Positions 5,177-11,310 of a DNA stretch of 12,034 nucleotides are shown one piece after another. A model generated the notes under the pieces. It worked only from the letters and a program-made list of their open reading frames with translations. It did not search any database and was not told where the DNA came from. Where the stretch lies: assembly GCA_017396925.1 (NCBI GenBank), contig JAFQKM010000092.1, positions 1 to 12,034 of the forward strand, written 5' to 3'. Every line of letters begins with the position of its first letter. The stretch's first letter is position 1. Made by a program: the position numbers and the translations under genes. Origin of the DNA: Clostridia bacterium. GTDB lineage: Bacteria; Bacillota; Clostridia; Oscillospirales; Butyricicoccaceae.

Positions 5177-5200
5177 CAGCTCCCTTTACACAAGGGAGCC
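5152..5200 (-). repeat. Right family A arm of the DUF559 cassette
   Basis: Read on the minus strand: hairpin 1 GCTCCCTT-GTGTA-AAGGGAGC, hairpin 2 GTCAGC-GAA-GCTGAC, tail ending GATTGT. Relative to the left arm, hairpin 1 has a changed but still paired outer base pair. Its first 25 bases encode the end of the nuclease. Confidence 0.87.
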
Positions 5201-5247
5201 TACAGCGCTTTAACGAATGTATGGTAGTGAATGGGAAACACATACTG

Positions 5248-5272
5248 GCGGACGGCCGATGGCCGTCCCTAC
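5248..5272 (-). repeat. Family C hairpin repeat, copy C4
   Basis: A perfect stem GGACGGCC/GGCCGTCC around ATC (minus-strand reading). It is followed by ACCGGTTTGACATA, which matches the flank of C1 loosely. Confidence 0.87.
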
Positions 5273-5307
5273 ACCGGTTTGACATAAGTATGGCACCGTG
5301 CCCTGAA

Positions 5308-5323
5308 GCCTCCCTTGTGCAAA
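5308..5323 (+). repeat. Truncated family A arm
   Basis: GCCTCCCTTGTGCAAA matches the first half of hairpin 1 and is preceded by the usual GAA. The closing half is missing; the sequence runs directly into the MFS terminator, as at 216-250. Confidence 0.7.
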
Positions 5324-5353
5324 AAAGACCACCCGAGGGGTGGTCTTTTTTTT
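5321..5353 (-). terminator. Rho-independent terminator of MFS permease 1
   Basis: Stem GACCACCC (5327-5334) with GGGTGGTC (5338-5345), loop GAG, flanked by six A's and eight T's. It should work in both directions, ending the minus-strand permease transcript and any plus-strand transcript from the DUF559 side. The core is the same as in the 253-284 terminator. Confidence 0.92.
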
Positions 5354-5369
5354 ATCCTGCGGAAAAATC

Positions 5370-6635
5370 CTACTTTTTCATCTGCTTGGCCGTCTTTTCG
5401 CAGACGATCAGCAGCAGCATCGACAGAGCCAGGCCGGCCAGCGCGATGACAAAGGTGGGCACAAAGGTGCCGGTGGCATCGTAGATATAGCCGTAGGCCG
5501 GCGAAGCCAGCGACGACGAGATGGTGCCGGCGATCGACATATAGGGGTAGATCAGCGGATAGAACCTGGCGCCGAAATTATTGCGGATGATCTGGGGATA
5601 GCCGATGGTGCCGATGGCCTGCATGGGGCCGTAGATCAGCGCACAGGCCAGCGCATACCATGCCGGGCGTCCGTCCATAAAGAGCAGGCCCACAAGGCCG
5701 GCCGCGCCCATGCCGACGACCAGCGCAATGGTCTTGTTGATGCCCATGCGGTCGCTCAGCCAGCCGATGCCCAGCTTGCCGACAAACTCACCGGCCAGGC
5801 TGGCCGAGATCATCGATGCGCCCAGCGCCGCCGAGAAACCGTAGGACAGGGCGACATTCTGGAAATAGCCGGCATGGCTGTTGGCCAGCGGCAATACAAA
5901 GACAAAGGCCAGGATCGACAGCAGCGCGGGATGGCGCAGGTCGATGGACTGCGCTTCGATGGGGGCATGATGGGTGATGGTGGTCTGGATCTCGGGCTCG
6001 GGCAGGTCCTCCTCGCCCCAGGCAATGGTGCCCTTCTGGTCGGGATACATACGGATGAATACCCAGATGAGGGGCAGGGTGCAGAGGATCAGCACGCCCA
6101 TGCCGGCATAGGCGATGCGCCAGCCGAAATGCTCGATGATCCAGTTGACGGCCGGGTTGGCAACGATGCCCACCAGGCTGGAGGTGCTCATGGTGATGCC
6201 CATGACCAGGCCGTTGTTCTTGATAAACCAGTTGTTGATGATGACCGTGACGGCCATAAAGGTGCCCATGCTGACGCCTGCGCCGACCAGCGCACCGCCG
6301 ACATAGACAAAAAGCAGGTTCTGGCTGAGGCTGAGCAGCAGGAAGGCGCCGCCGATCAGGCAGGTGCCCACGGTCATCAGCTTACGGATGTCGATGCGGC
6401 CGATGGCACGGCCGACCCACGGGGCCATCAGGGCATTGACGATACTGAGGACGATGCCATAGAGCGACATCGAGCCGATGCCGACGCCCAGCGCATCGGC
6501 CACGGGACGCATGAAGACGCCCGAGCAGTTGGTGCCGACGCCGATGCCGCCCGCCATATAAAGGCAGCAGGCCGCCATGACGACCCACGGATAATATTTC
6601 TGTTTTCTGGTCAGGGTTTTGGGATCGATCCGCAT
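5370..6635 (-). CDS. MFS transporter 1 (OFA-like permease)
   Basis: This 421-aa protein has 12 predicted membrane segments and a central cytoplasmic loop (about 197-235, rich in Glu, Pro and His). Major facilitator signatures are APWVGRAIGR after TM2 (71-80) and GWLSDRMGINK in the second half (291-301). NNWF at about 134-137 and GITMSTSSLVGI (146-157) are typical of the oxalate/formate-monocarboxylate-like branch. The substrate is unknown; an organic anion is plausible. The ATG at 6635 is chosen because GGAGGT sits 9 bases before it; starts at 6644 and 6680 are too close to, or upstream of, that site. It has its own TTGAAA/TATGCT promoter and terminator, so it is monocistronic. It is a paralogue of the next permease, with equal length and many shared blocks. 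Confidence 0.9.
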   Translation of the reverse strand: MRIDPKTLTRKQKYYPWVVMAACCLYMAGGIGVGTNCSGVFMRPVADALGVGIGSMSLYGIVLSIVNALMAPWVGRAIGRIDIRKLMTVGTCLIGGAFLLLSLSQNLLFVYVGGALVGAGVSMGTFMAVTVIINNWFIKNNGLVMGITMSTSSLVGIVANPAVNWIIEHFGWRIAYAGMGVLILCTLPLIWVFIRMYPDQKGTIAWGEEDLPEPEIQTTITHHAPIEAQSIDLRHPALLSILAFVFVLPLANSHAGYFQNVALSYGFSAALGASMISASLAGEFVGKLGIGWLSDRMGINKTIALVVGMGAAGLVGLLFMDGRPAWYALACALIYGPMQAIGTIGYPQIIRNNFGARFYPLIYPYMSIAGTISSSLASPAYGYIYDATGTFVPTFVIALAGLALSMLLLIVCEKTAKQMKK

Positions 6636-6670
6636 AATGGACATACCTCCGTTTCTCTTTTTCCAAGGAG

Positions 6671-6699
6671 AGCATAGCACAGGCTATCGTTTTTTTCAA
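6671..6699 (-). promoter_or_regulatory. Promoter of MFS permease 1
   Basis: On the minus strand TTGAAA (6694-6699), exactly 17 bp, then TATGCT (6671-6676). It lies between the upstream terminator and the permease ribosome site. The same two hexamers with the same spacing occur upstream of the flavoprotein gene. Confidence 0.75.
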
Positions 6700-6717
6700 T
6701 TATTTAATTCGATAAAT

Positions 6718-6744
6718 AAAAGACCGCCCGCAGGCGGTCTTTTT
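6718..6744 (-). terminator. Rho-independent terminator of the flavoprotein-MFS 2 operon
   Basis: AAAAGACCGCC (6718-6728) pairs perfectly with GGCGGTCTTTT (6733-6743), loop CGCA. It lies 11 bases past the MFS 2 stop and is close to symmetric. Confidence 0.92.
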
Positions 6745-6754
6745 GTGCGTATTT

Positions 6755-8020
6755 CTACTGTGCCGCCCGTTCCTTTGCCATCATCTTTGTGCTGAGGGTC
6801 AGCAGAACGAGGGAAATGCCCAGGCCGCCGAGAACCATGACATAGGCAGCGCTCCAGCTGCCCGTAAAGTCGAAGATATAGCCCAGCAGGGGGGAGCCCA
6901 CCGAAAAGGCGACGGTGGAGGCCATCGACATATAGGGATAATACCGGGGATAGAGCCGGGGGCCGAAGGTGTTGTTGGCGATCAGGGTATAGCCCACCGA
7001 GGTGGTGGCCGTCATGGGGCCGAAGCAGAGGGCACAGAGCAGGCCGAAGCCGGGGCCCATGCCGCCGACAAAGAAGAGGCCGGCGATGCCCACCATGCCG
7101 AGGGCGGTGACCATATAGACGGCGCGGTTGATGCCGTATTTGTCATTGAGGAAGCCGAGGCCCAGCTTGCCGACAAACTCGCCGGCCATATAGGCCGAGA
7201 CCATCATGGCGCCGGCCGCCGAGGTGAAGCCCGACGAGAGGGCGATGTTCTGCAGATGGCCCGAGGGGCTCATGCAGACGGCAAAGAGGAAGGAAAAGAC
7301 CACCATCATCAGGAAAGGCACCGAACGGAAGATCTCGCGGGTCGTGATCTCGGCCGGCGCCTGCTTCCGGGCAGCTCCGGCGTCCTGCACCTGCGCGCCC
7401 TCGCCGGCGCCCCAGGCCACCGCGCCCTTTTCGTGGGGATAGAGGCGGATAAAAAGCCAGACCAGCGGAATGGTGCAGAGGACGATGCCGCCCTTGAGGC
7501 CGCATCCCACGCGCCACGAGGCATTTTCGATGACCCGGTTGAGCACGGGATTCATGATGATGCCCACCAGGCTGGAGACGCTCATGGTGATGCCAGTGAC
7601 CAGGCCGCGGTTCTTTTCAAACCAGTTGTTGATGATGACCGTGATGGTCATAAAGCTGCCCATGCCGACGCCCAGGCCGAGGAAGGGGGCGGTCAGGTAA
7701 TACTGCCACAGGTTCTGTACCATGCCCTGGGCCAGAAAGGCGCCGCCGCTGAGCAGGGCCGAAATGGTCATCATGACGCGGATATCCATCCTGCCGATCT
7801 GACGGCCGACCCACGGGGCGGTGGCCGCCATGGCGATGCACATGATGGTGCTCTGGGTGGCGATGGCGCCCAGGCCGACGCCGAACGCCTTTGCCAGCAC
7901 CGGCATGAAGATGCTGCCGCAGTTGGTGCCGATGCCGATCGAGGCGCCCATATAGAGGCAGCAGGCCACCATGATGACCCACGGATAATACTTCTGCTTG
8001 GTTGTCAGACGATTTTCCAT
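6755..8020 (-). CDS. MFS transporter 2 (OFA-like permease)
   Basis: This second 421-aa permease of the major facilitator superfamily is similar to MFS 1 along its whole length. Shared blocks include KQKYYPWV, ACCLYM, GIGTNC, VTVIINNWF, SSLVGI, AGEFVGKLG and YPYMSMA. Twelve membrane segments are expected, with a short charged central loop (about 196-232). The GRQIGRMDIR loop (72-81) and LNDKYGINR (291-299) are the family's conserved turns. It lies 15 bases after the flavoprotein stop, with only a modest ribosome site (AAAGGGCGG), and ends at the 6718-6744 terminator. The co-transcribed flavoprotein suggests it imports a compound that is then reduced, or exports the product; the substrate cannot be told from sequence. 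Confidence 0.9.
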   Translation of the reverse strand: MENRLTTKQKYYPWVIMVACCLYMGASIGIGTNCGSIFMPVLAKAFGVGLGAIATQSTIMCIAMAATAPWVGRQIGRMDIRVMMTISALLSGGAFLAQGMVQNLWQYYLTAPFLGLGVGMGSFMTITVIINNWFEKNRGLVTGITMSVSSLVGIIMNPVLNRVIENASWRVGCGLKGGIVLCTIPLVWLFIRLYPHEKGAVAWGAGEGAQVQDAGAARKQAPAEITTREIFRSVPFLMMVVFSFLFAVCMSPSGHLQNIALSSGFTSAAGAMMVSAYMAGEFVGKLGLGFLNDKYGINRAVYMVTALGMVGIAGLFFVGGMGPGFGLLCALCFGPMTATTSVGYTLIANNTFGPRLYPRYYPYMSMASTVAFSVGSPLLGYIFDFTGSWSAAYVMVLGGLGISLVLLTLSTKMMAKERAAQ

Positions 8021-8035
8021 TGTCTGTCCGCCCTT

Positions 8036-8665
8036 TTATCGAATAAAGTTGGTGGAATAGCGCACCTCTTCGGGCTGAGGATGGTGCAGGCCGTTCTGCT
8101 TGCCCAGCTCGATGCACTTGAGCATCCATGCCATATTGCGGCCCAGATAACGCATGACCTGCATGCCCTCCAGATCCTGCATGACCTGCTCGGGGTTGTT
8201 GCCGTGGACCATGTTCCAATACTTGGACGAGACGACCGGCATCTGGTTGATGGTGAAATACTTGTTCAGCTGGTCGAGGGATGCGGTACTGCCGCCGCGG
8301 CGGCAGGAAACAACGGCTGCGCCCGGCTTGAAGGCAAAGACCGACGAATTGCTGTAGAATACGCGGTCGAGGAAGGCGCTGGCTGCGCCGCCGATGGAGG
8401 CATAGTGAACGGGTGCGCCGAAGATGAAGCCATCGGCGGTCCGTGCCTTTTCGACAAAGGCATTGACGCCGTCGTTGTCGCCAAAGACACACTTGCCGGC
8501 CTTGCGGCAGGCGCCGCAGCCGATGCAGCCGGCGATGGGCTTGGTGCCCACCGAGACGATCTCGGTCTCTACGCCCTCTTCATTGAGGGTCCCGGCGATC
8601 TCGGCAAGCGCCGTGTAGGTGCACATTTCTCCGCGGGGGCTTCCGTTAAACAGCAGAACTTTCAT
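8036..8665 (-). CDS. Iron-sulfur flavoprotein / NAD(P)H-dependent FMN oxidoreductase
   Basis: This 209-aa cytoplasmic protein has a flavodoxin-like fold. LLFNGSPRG (4-12) is the FMN phosphate-binding loop and FGAPVHYASIGG (82-93) the second flavin loop. Four cysteines C47, C50, C53 and C59 form the compact CX2CX2CX5C motif known from iron-sulfur flavoproteins (Isf type), so a [4Fe-4S] cluster next to FMN is expected. The role is electron transfer or reduction of a small acceptor; the natural substrate is unknown. The ATG at 8665 follows AGGAGG by 8 bases. A start at 8707 would place 14 unneeded residues over the promoter. It leads the operon with MFS permease 2. Confidence 0.9.
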   Translation of the reverse strand: MKVLLFNGSPRGEMCTYTALAEIAGTLNEEGVETEIVSVGTKPIAGCIGCGACRKAGKCVFGDNDGVNAFVEKARTADGFIFGAPVHYASIGGAASAFLDRVFYSNSSVFAFKPGAAVVSCRRGGSTASLDQLNKYFTINQMPVVSSKYWNMVHGNNPEQVMQDLEGMQVMRYLGRNMAWMLKCIELGKQNGLHHPQPEEVRYSTNFIR

Positions 8666-8702
8666 GGATGTTTCCTCCTGATTGAATTTATAAGATAAAT
8701 CA

Positions 8703-8731
8703 AGCATAGCATACTTTCATTCTCTTTTCAA
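8703..8731 (-). promoter_or_regulatory. Promoter of the flavoprotein-MFS 2 operon
   Basis: On the minus strand TTGAAA (8726-8731), 17 bp, TATGCT (8703-8708), 38 bases before the ATG. The -10 is embedded in TATGCTATGCT, and GCTATGCT is also present at the MFS 1 promoter. Confidence 0.75.
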
Positions 8732-8753
8732 TGGCCACCCCCGGTGGTATAAT
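8725..8753 (+). promoter_or_regulatory. Putative divergent promoter facing the repeat region
   Basis: TTTTCA (8725-8730), 17 bp, TATAAT (8748-8753). Its -35 overlaps the -35 of the flavoprotein promoter on the other strand. No gene follows for more than 900 bases, so the transcript would be non-coding or a very long leader of the tepA-like gene. Confidence 0.45.
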
Positions 8754-8819
8754 AAAGGCAAACGCAGCTCTTGGGGCTGCGCCCCGCCGTTCGGGCATCC
8801 CGGCCCCCGTCGGACGGGC

Positions 8820-8848
8820 GTAGGGACCGGCATCCTTGACGGTCCGCA
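8820..8848 (+). repeat. Family C hairpin repeat, variant copy C5
   Basis: GTAGGGACCG then GCATCCTTGA then CGGTCCGCA: the outer GGACCG/CGGTCC pairing is kept but the loop is longer. C10 at 11915 is the same subtype with one base changed. Confidence 0.8.
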
Positions 8849-8870
8849 ATGATGGGGCCTCCGACGCCCA

Positions 8871-9030
8871 GAGCCCTCCCGCGGCGAGAGGGAGGGTGGC
8901 GTTGGCGAAGCCAATGCCGGGAGAGTGTGGCTGTTTTTTCTTTCCTTATCCTTTACCAGGCTTGTCAAATGACCCTTCCACCACCTTCGGTGGTCCCCCT
9001 TCCCTCGCGCTTTCAGCGCAAAGGGACGGC
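8871..9030. repeat. Family E inverted hairpin element
   Basis: The left arm (8871-8930) has hairpin 1 CCCTCCC/GGGAGGG, hairpin 2 TTGGC-GAA-GCCAA and a GGGAGAGTG tail. The right arm (8971-9030, inverted) has tail GGAAGGGTC, hairpin 2 ACCACC-GAA-GGTGGT and a larger hairpin 1 with inner GCGC/GCGC. A spacer of about 40 bases contains TTTTTT. The order of parts is the same as in families A and B. Confidence 0.7.
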
Positions 9031-9055
9031 TAAATAAGGCTCCCGTCGGACGGGT

Positions 9056-9103
9056 GTAGGGACGGCCATCGGCCGTCCGCGGACGCGCACTGCGCGTCCC
9101 TAC
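9056..9103. repeat. Back-to-back pair of family C hairpins (C6a, C6b)
   Basis: C6a (9056-9080, plus strand) has stem GGACGGCC-ATC-GGCCGTCC. C6b (9079-9103, minus strand) has GGACGCGC around AGT with GCGCGTCC. They share two bases and keep GTAGGG at both outer ends. The stem and loop of C6b differ completely from C6a while pairing is preserved. Confidence 0.82.
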
Positions 9104-9170
9104 AGTGCCTATGACAAGCATCACGCAAATCGGGCCGGACATTGGACCTACCGGATCCGTCCGGCTGTGG

Positions 9171-9309
9171 GGTCAAGGGGCTGTGCCCCTTGCCGGGTTT
9201 GGCGCGCAGCGCTCGCCCGGAACAAGGGTCAAGGGCAGCGCCCTTGCCGATCTTTGCATACTTTCTCTCGGCGGAGAAAGTATGGCCGGGGTTTGGGGCG
9301 GCAGCGCCC
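9171..9309. repeat. Cluster of small hairpins (family F)
   Basis: Four palindromes in 140 bases: CAAGGGGC/GCCCCTTG (9174-9192), CAAGGGC/GCCCTTG (9230-9246), an 11-bp stem CATACTTTCTC/GAGAAAGTATG (9257-9284) and GGGCG/CGCCC-type pairing at 9295-9309. GGTCAAGGG occurs twice. No ORF is credible here. Nothing else is seen between 9310 and 9369. Confidence 0.6.
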
Positions 9310-9369
9310 ATGCCGGTACAAATCATCAGCCTAAGGATTTATTTTGCAGAATACGGTGAGCCTATACAG

Positions 9370-9394
9370 GCGGATGGCCGATGGCCATCCCTAC
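9370..9394 (-). repeat. Family C hairpin repeat, copy C7
   Basis: A perfect GGATGGCC/GGCCATCC stem around ATC in minus-strand reading, followed by ACACCCGTCTGAC, the shared flank. Confidence 0.87.
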
Positions 9395-9446
9395 ACCCGT
9401 CTGACGGTAATGCAGCGCCAAATCCCCCCAACAAATCATTTCCATT

Positions 9447-9662
9447 TATAATCCCCCACCCCCGATACACACTACCTATCGGGGGTGTTTTGTTCCCCAC
9501 AAAATGTTATTTTGTGGGGTCCCCTTTTCATTTCATAGATTTTGCTCGGCAAAGCCTTACAAAATCAACGCCGAACGGTCGGCGCGGCGCGATTGCGCCG
9601 TTTCCAAACACCCCCTCTCATACTTTTGTGCTTGGCTTGCACACTAAGTAATGGGGGTGTTT
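9447..9662 (+). promoter_or_regulatory. Hairpin-rich leader of the tepA-like gene with two terminator-like stems
   Basis: A TATAAT (9447-9452, no clear -35) is followed by five stems. They are CACCCCCGATA/TATCGGGGGTG (9457-9487) with TTTT after it; CCCCACAAAAT/ATTTTGTGGGG (9495-9519); GATTTTG/CAAAATC with inner GGC/GCC (9538-9566); CGGCGC/GCGCCG (9585-9600); and AAACACCCCC/GGGGGTGTTT (9606-9615 with 9653-9662) followed by T's. The first and last end in a similar CACACTA...GGGGGTGTTTT string. The last stem overlaps the ribosome site and nearly reaches the ATG at 9669, so it could attenuate transcription or block translation. Confidence 0.5.
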
Positions 9663-9668
9663 TTTATT

Positions 9669-10337
9669 ATGCACGACAACAACCAAATCAATCCGACCGA
9701 GCCTTCCGCAGAGGCGCAGACGGGCACGGCGCAGCTGGGGCGGCTGCACTGCCTGACCATCATCGGCCAGATCGAGGGCCACATCGAGCTGAGCGGCCAG
9801 ACCAAGACCACCAAATACGAGCATATCCTGCCGCTGCTGACCGCCATCGAAGAGGACGACGCCATCGACGGCCTGCTCATCCTGCTCAATACCGTGGGGG
9901 GCGACGTCGAGGCCGGGCTGGCCATTGCCGAGCTGATCGCCGGGATGTCCAAGCCCACCGTCTCGCTGGTGCTGGGCGGCGGACACTCGATCGGCGTACC
10001 GCTGGCCGTATCGGCCAAACGCAGCTTCATCGCCCCCACCGCCTCCATGACCCTCCACCCCGTCCGGATGTCGGGGACGGTCATGGCCATACCCCAGACC
10101 ATGGAATATTTCCGCAAGATCGAAGAGCGGGTGATCGGCTTTATCTGCAGCCGCAGCCGCATCGAACCCCACACCCTGCGCGCCCTCATGCGCCGCACCG
10201 ATCAGCTGCTGGGGGATGTGGGCAGTGTGGTCTATGGCAAAGAGGCGGTCGAGCTGGGTCTGTGCGACGCCGTCGGCAGCCTGCACGATGCCCTGTCGGC
10301 TCTGCGGACGCTCATACGGGAGGGACAGGATGGATAG
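9669..10337 (+). CDS. tepA: TepA-like ClpP/crotonase-superfamily serine protease
   Basis: This 222-aa protein matches the TepA (translocation-enhancing protein, Bacillus YmfB) branch of the ClpP superfamily. Diagnostic blocks are LLNTVGGDVEAGLAIAE (72-88), SKPTVSLVLGGGHSIGVPLA (94-113) and MTLHPVRMSG (127-136). S107 in GGHSIG is the expected nucleophile and H130 the His. The N-terminal 24 residues are polar and variable. The protein is soluble; TepA has been linked to protein export or processing in Bacillus, and its exact targets are unclear. The start at 9669 follows GGGGGTG by about 9 bases; an in-frame ATG at 9651 has no ribosome site and lies in the hairpin. The next small ORF overlaps its stop by 8 bases. 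Confidence 0.9.
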   Translation: MHDNNQINPTEPSAEAQTGTAQLGRLHCLTIIGQIEGHIELSGQTKTTKYEHILPLLTAIEEDDAIDGLLILLNTVGGDVEAGLAIAELIAGMSKPTVSLVLGGGHSIGVPLAVSAKRSFIAPTASMTLHPVRMSGTVMAIPQTMEYFRKIEERVIGFICSRSRIEPHTLRALMRRTDQLLGDVGSVVYGKEAVELGLCDAVGSLHDALSALRTLIREGQDG

Positions 10338-10509
10338 ATTTTCAACCGATCGGGCCCCGGCGCCCATGCTTTTCCCCAAAACCTTCGGCTTCCCCCTCAT
10401 CCGCGAGGGCGGCCTGCCCAAGGAGTTTCAGGGTGTGCAGAATACCCGGGCCCTGACCCACTACCTCTATAACCTCGATTTCGAATACGCCTTCCCCCTG
10501 TGGCGATAG
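10330..10509 (+). CDS. Small hypothetical protein (59 aa) overlapping the tepA-like gene
   Basis: The ATG at 10330 overlaps the end of the tepA-like gene by 8 bases and is preceded by GGGAGGGACAGG, a good ribosome site, so translation is probably coupled. The sequence is rich in Phe, Pro and Leu and has no membrane span or signal. In Bacillus and many Clostridia a small YlzJ-like protein sits after tepA, so position suggests an equivalent. I see no clear YlzJ signature, and homology is not claimed. A terminator follows the stop by 3 bases, supporting this as the true end of the operon. Confidence 0.6.
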   Translation: MDRFSTDRAPAPMLFPKTFGFPLIREGGLPKEFQGVQNTRALTHYLYNLDFEYAFPLWR

Positions 10510-10512
10510 GCA

Positions 10513-10550
10513 AAGGGCTGTGCCAAAATGCGGCGCAGCCCTTCTTTTTT
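10513..10550 (+). terminator. Rho-independent terminator of the tepA-like operon
   Basis: AAGGGCTGTGCC (10513-10524) pairs with GGCGCAGCCCTT (10532-10543), one G-U pair, 7-base loop, then CTTTTTT. It is clearly oriented for the plus strand. Confidence 0.93.
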
Positions 10551-10551
10551 C

Positions 10552-10580
10552 TTGCCAAGGCATCCATATCGGGTTATAAT
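10552..10580 (+). promoter_or_regulatory. Sigma-A-type promoter of the metallo-hydrolase gene
   Basis: TTGCCA (10552-10557), exactly 17 bp, TATAAT (10575-10580). It starts right at the end of the preceding terminator, 40 bases before the ATG. Confidence 0.85.
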
Positions 10581-10619
10581 AAATTACAACGAAACTTTCT
10601 TTATTTGGAGCGACAAAGC

Positions 10620-11306
10620 ATGAAAGTCACCTACATTCAGCACAGCGGCTTTGCCGTCGAGCTGCCCCGCAAGACCCTGCTTTTCGATCATTACACGGGC
10701 ACGCTTCCCCCCTTCGACAGGGGCAAGCCCCTCTATGTCTTTGCCAGCCACCGGCACCACGATCATTTCGACCCCGTGGTTTTCGATCTGGCAAAAACCT
10801 ATGATGTGAAATACATCCTGTCCAACGACATCCGCATGCGCCCCGACGGCCTCGACATCACCAAGGTCGGCCCCCGCAAGGCCATCGACGTCGACGATCT
10901 GCACATCGAGACCCTCAAGAGCACCGACGAAGGTGTGGCCTTCCTGATCGAGACCGAGGGCGTATCGATTTACCACGCCGGCGACCTGCACTTCTGGCTG
11001 TGGGAAGAGGAAAACGACCAAGACCGCCTGTGGAACGAGAATATGTCCCGCAAGTTCCCGGCCGAGATCGACCGGATCCGTGGCCGCCGTTTCGACCTGG
11101 CCTTCCTGCCCCTCGATCCCCGTCAGCCGGAGGAACACCGGGCGCGCGGCATGGAGGTCTTTCTCGACCGCTGCACGGCCGACCATATCTTCCCCATGCA
11201 CTGCTGGGAGGACTACAGCGTCATCCCGGCCTATCTGGCAACCCACCCCGACCATGCACAGGCTGTGCATACCGTCACCGCCCCCGGACAGGTTTTTGAG
11301 GTGTAA
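10620..11306 (+). CDS. Metallo-beta-lactamase-fold hydrolase
   Basis: This 228-aa cytoplasmic protein has the metallo-beta-lactamase fold of the UPF0173/UlaG-like kind. Its N-terminus MKVTYIQHSGFAVEL with H8 is typical of that branch. The metal motif HRHHDH (44-49) supplies H44, H46, D48 and H49. Further ligands are H119 or D122 in IYHAGDLHFW (117-126) and H194 in FPMHCW (191-196). The natural substrate is unknown; family members act on lactones, phosphodiesters or other esters, so this is not evidence of antibiotic resistance. The start at 10620 follows TTGGAG and the strong promoter above; an open frame from 10500 runs through the terminator and promoter and is not used. It is monocistronic. 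Repeat element A5 begins 4 bases after the stop. Confidence 0.9.
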   Translation: MKVTYIQHSGFAVELPRKTLLFDHYTGTLPPFDRGKPLYVFASHRHHDHFDPVVFDLAKTYDVKYILSNDIRMRPDGLDITKVGPRKAIDVDDLHIETLKSTDEGVAFLIETEGVSIYHAGDLHFWLWEEENDQDRLWNENMSRKFPAEIDRIRGRRFDLAFLPLDPRQPEEHRARGMEVFLDRCTADHIFPMHCWEDYSVIPAYLATHPDHAQAVHTVTAPGQVFEV

Positions 11307-11310
11307 CAAA

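Larger units (their letters stand above)
4758..5200 (+). mobile_element. Candidate DUF559 nuclease element bounded by inverted family A arms
   Basis: The unit is 443 bp: left arm 4758-4806, one gene 4808-5176, right arm 5152-5200. The arms are imperfect inverted repeats of about 49 bp. The layout copies the compact elements A1, A2 and A5, with the gene in place of the 17-18 base spacer. The ribosome site comes from the left arm and the stop codon from the right arm. No target-site duplication is obvious. That the unit moves is an inference from this architecture and from its base composition. Confidence 0.5.

Noticed and set aside
5340..6677. Plus-strand open frame of 445 codons
   Set aside because: Antisense shadow of MFS permease 1.
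6743..8698. Long plus-strand open frame (651 codons)
   Set aside because: It is antisense to the MFS 2 and flavoprotein genes, which have clear motifs; its composition is shadow-like and its start lies at a terminator.
9651..9668. Upstream start for the tepA-like gene
   Set aside because: There is no ribosome site before 9651, and the codons lie in the GGGGGTGTTTT stem.
10500..10619. Upstream start for the metallo-hydrolase
   Set aside because: The frame passes through a strong terminator and a TTGCCA-17-TATAAT promoter.
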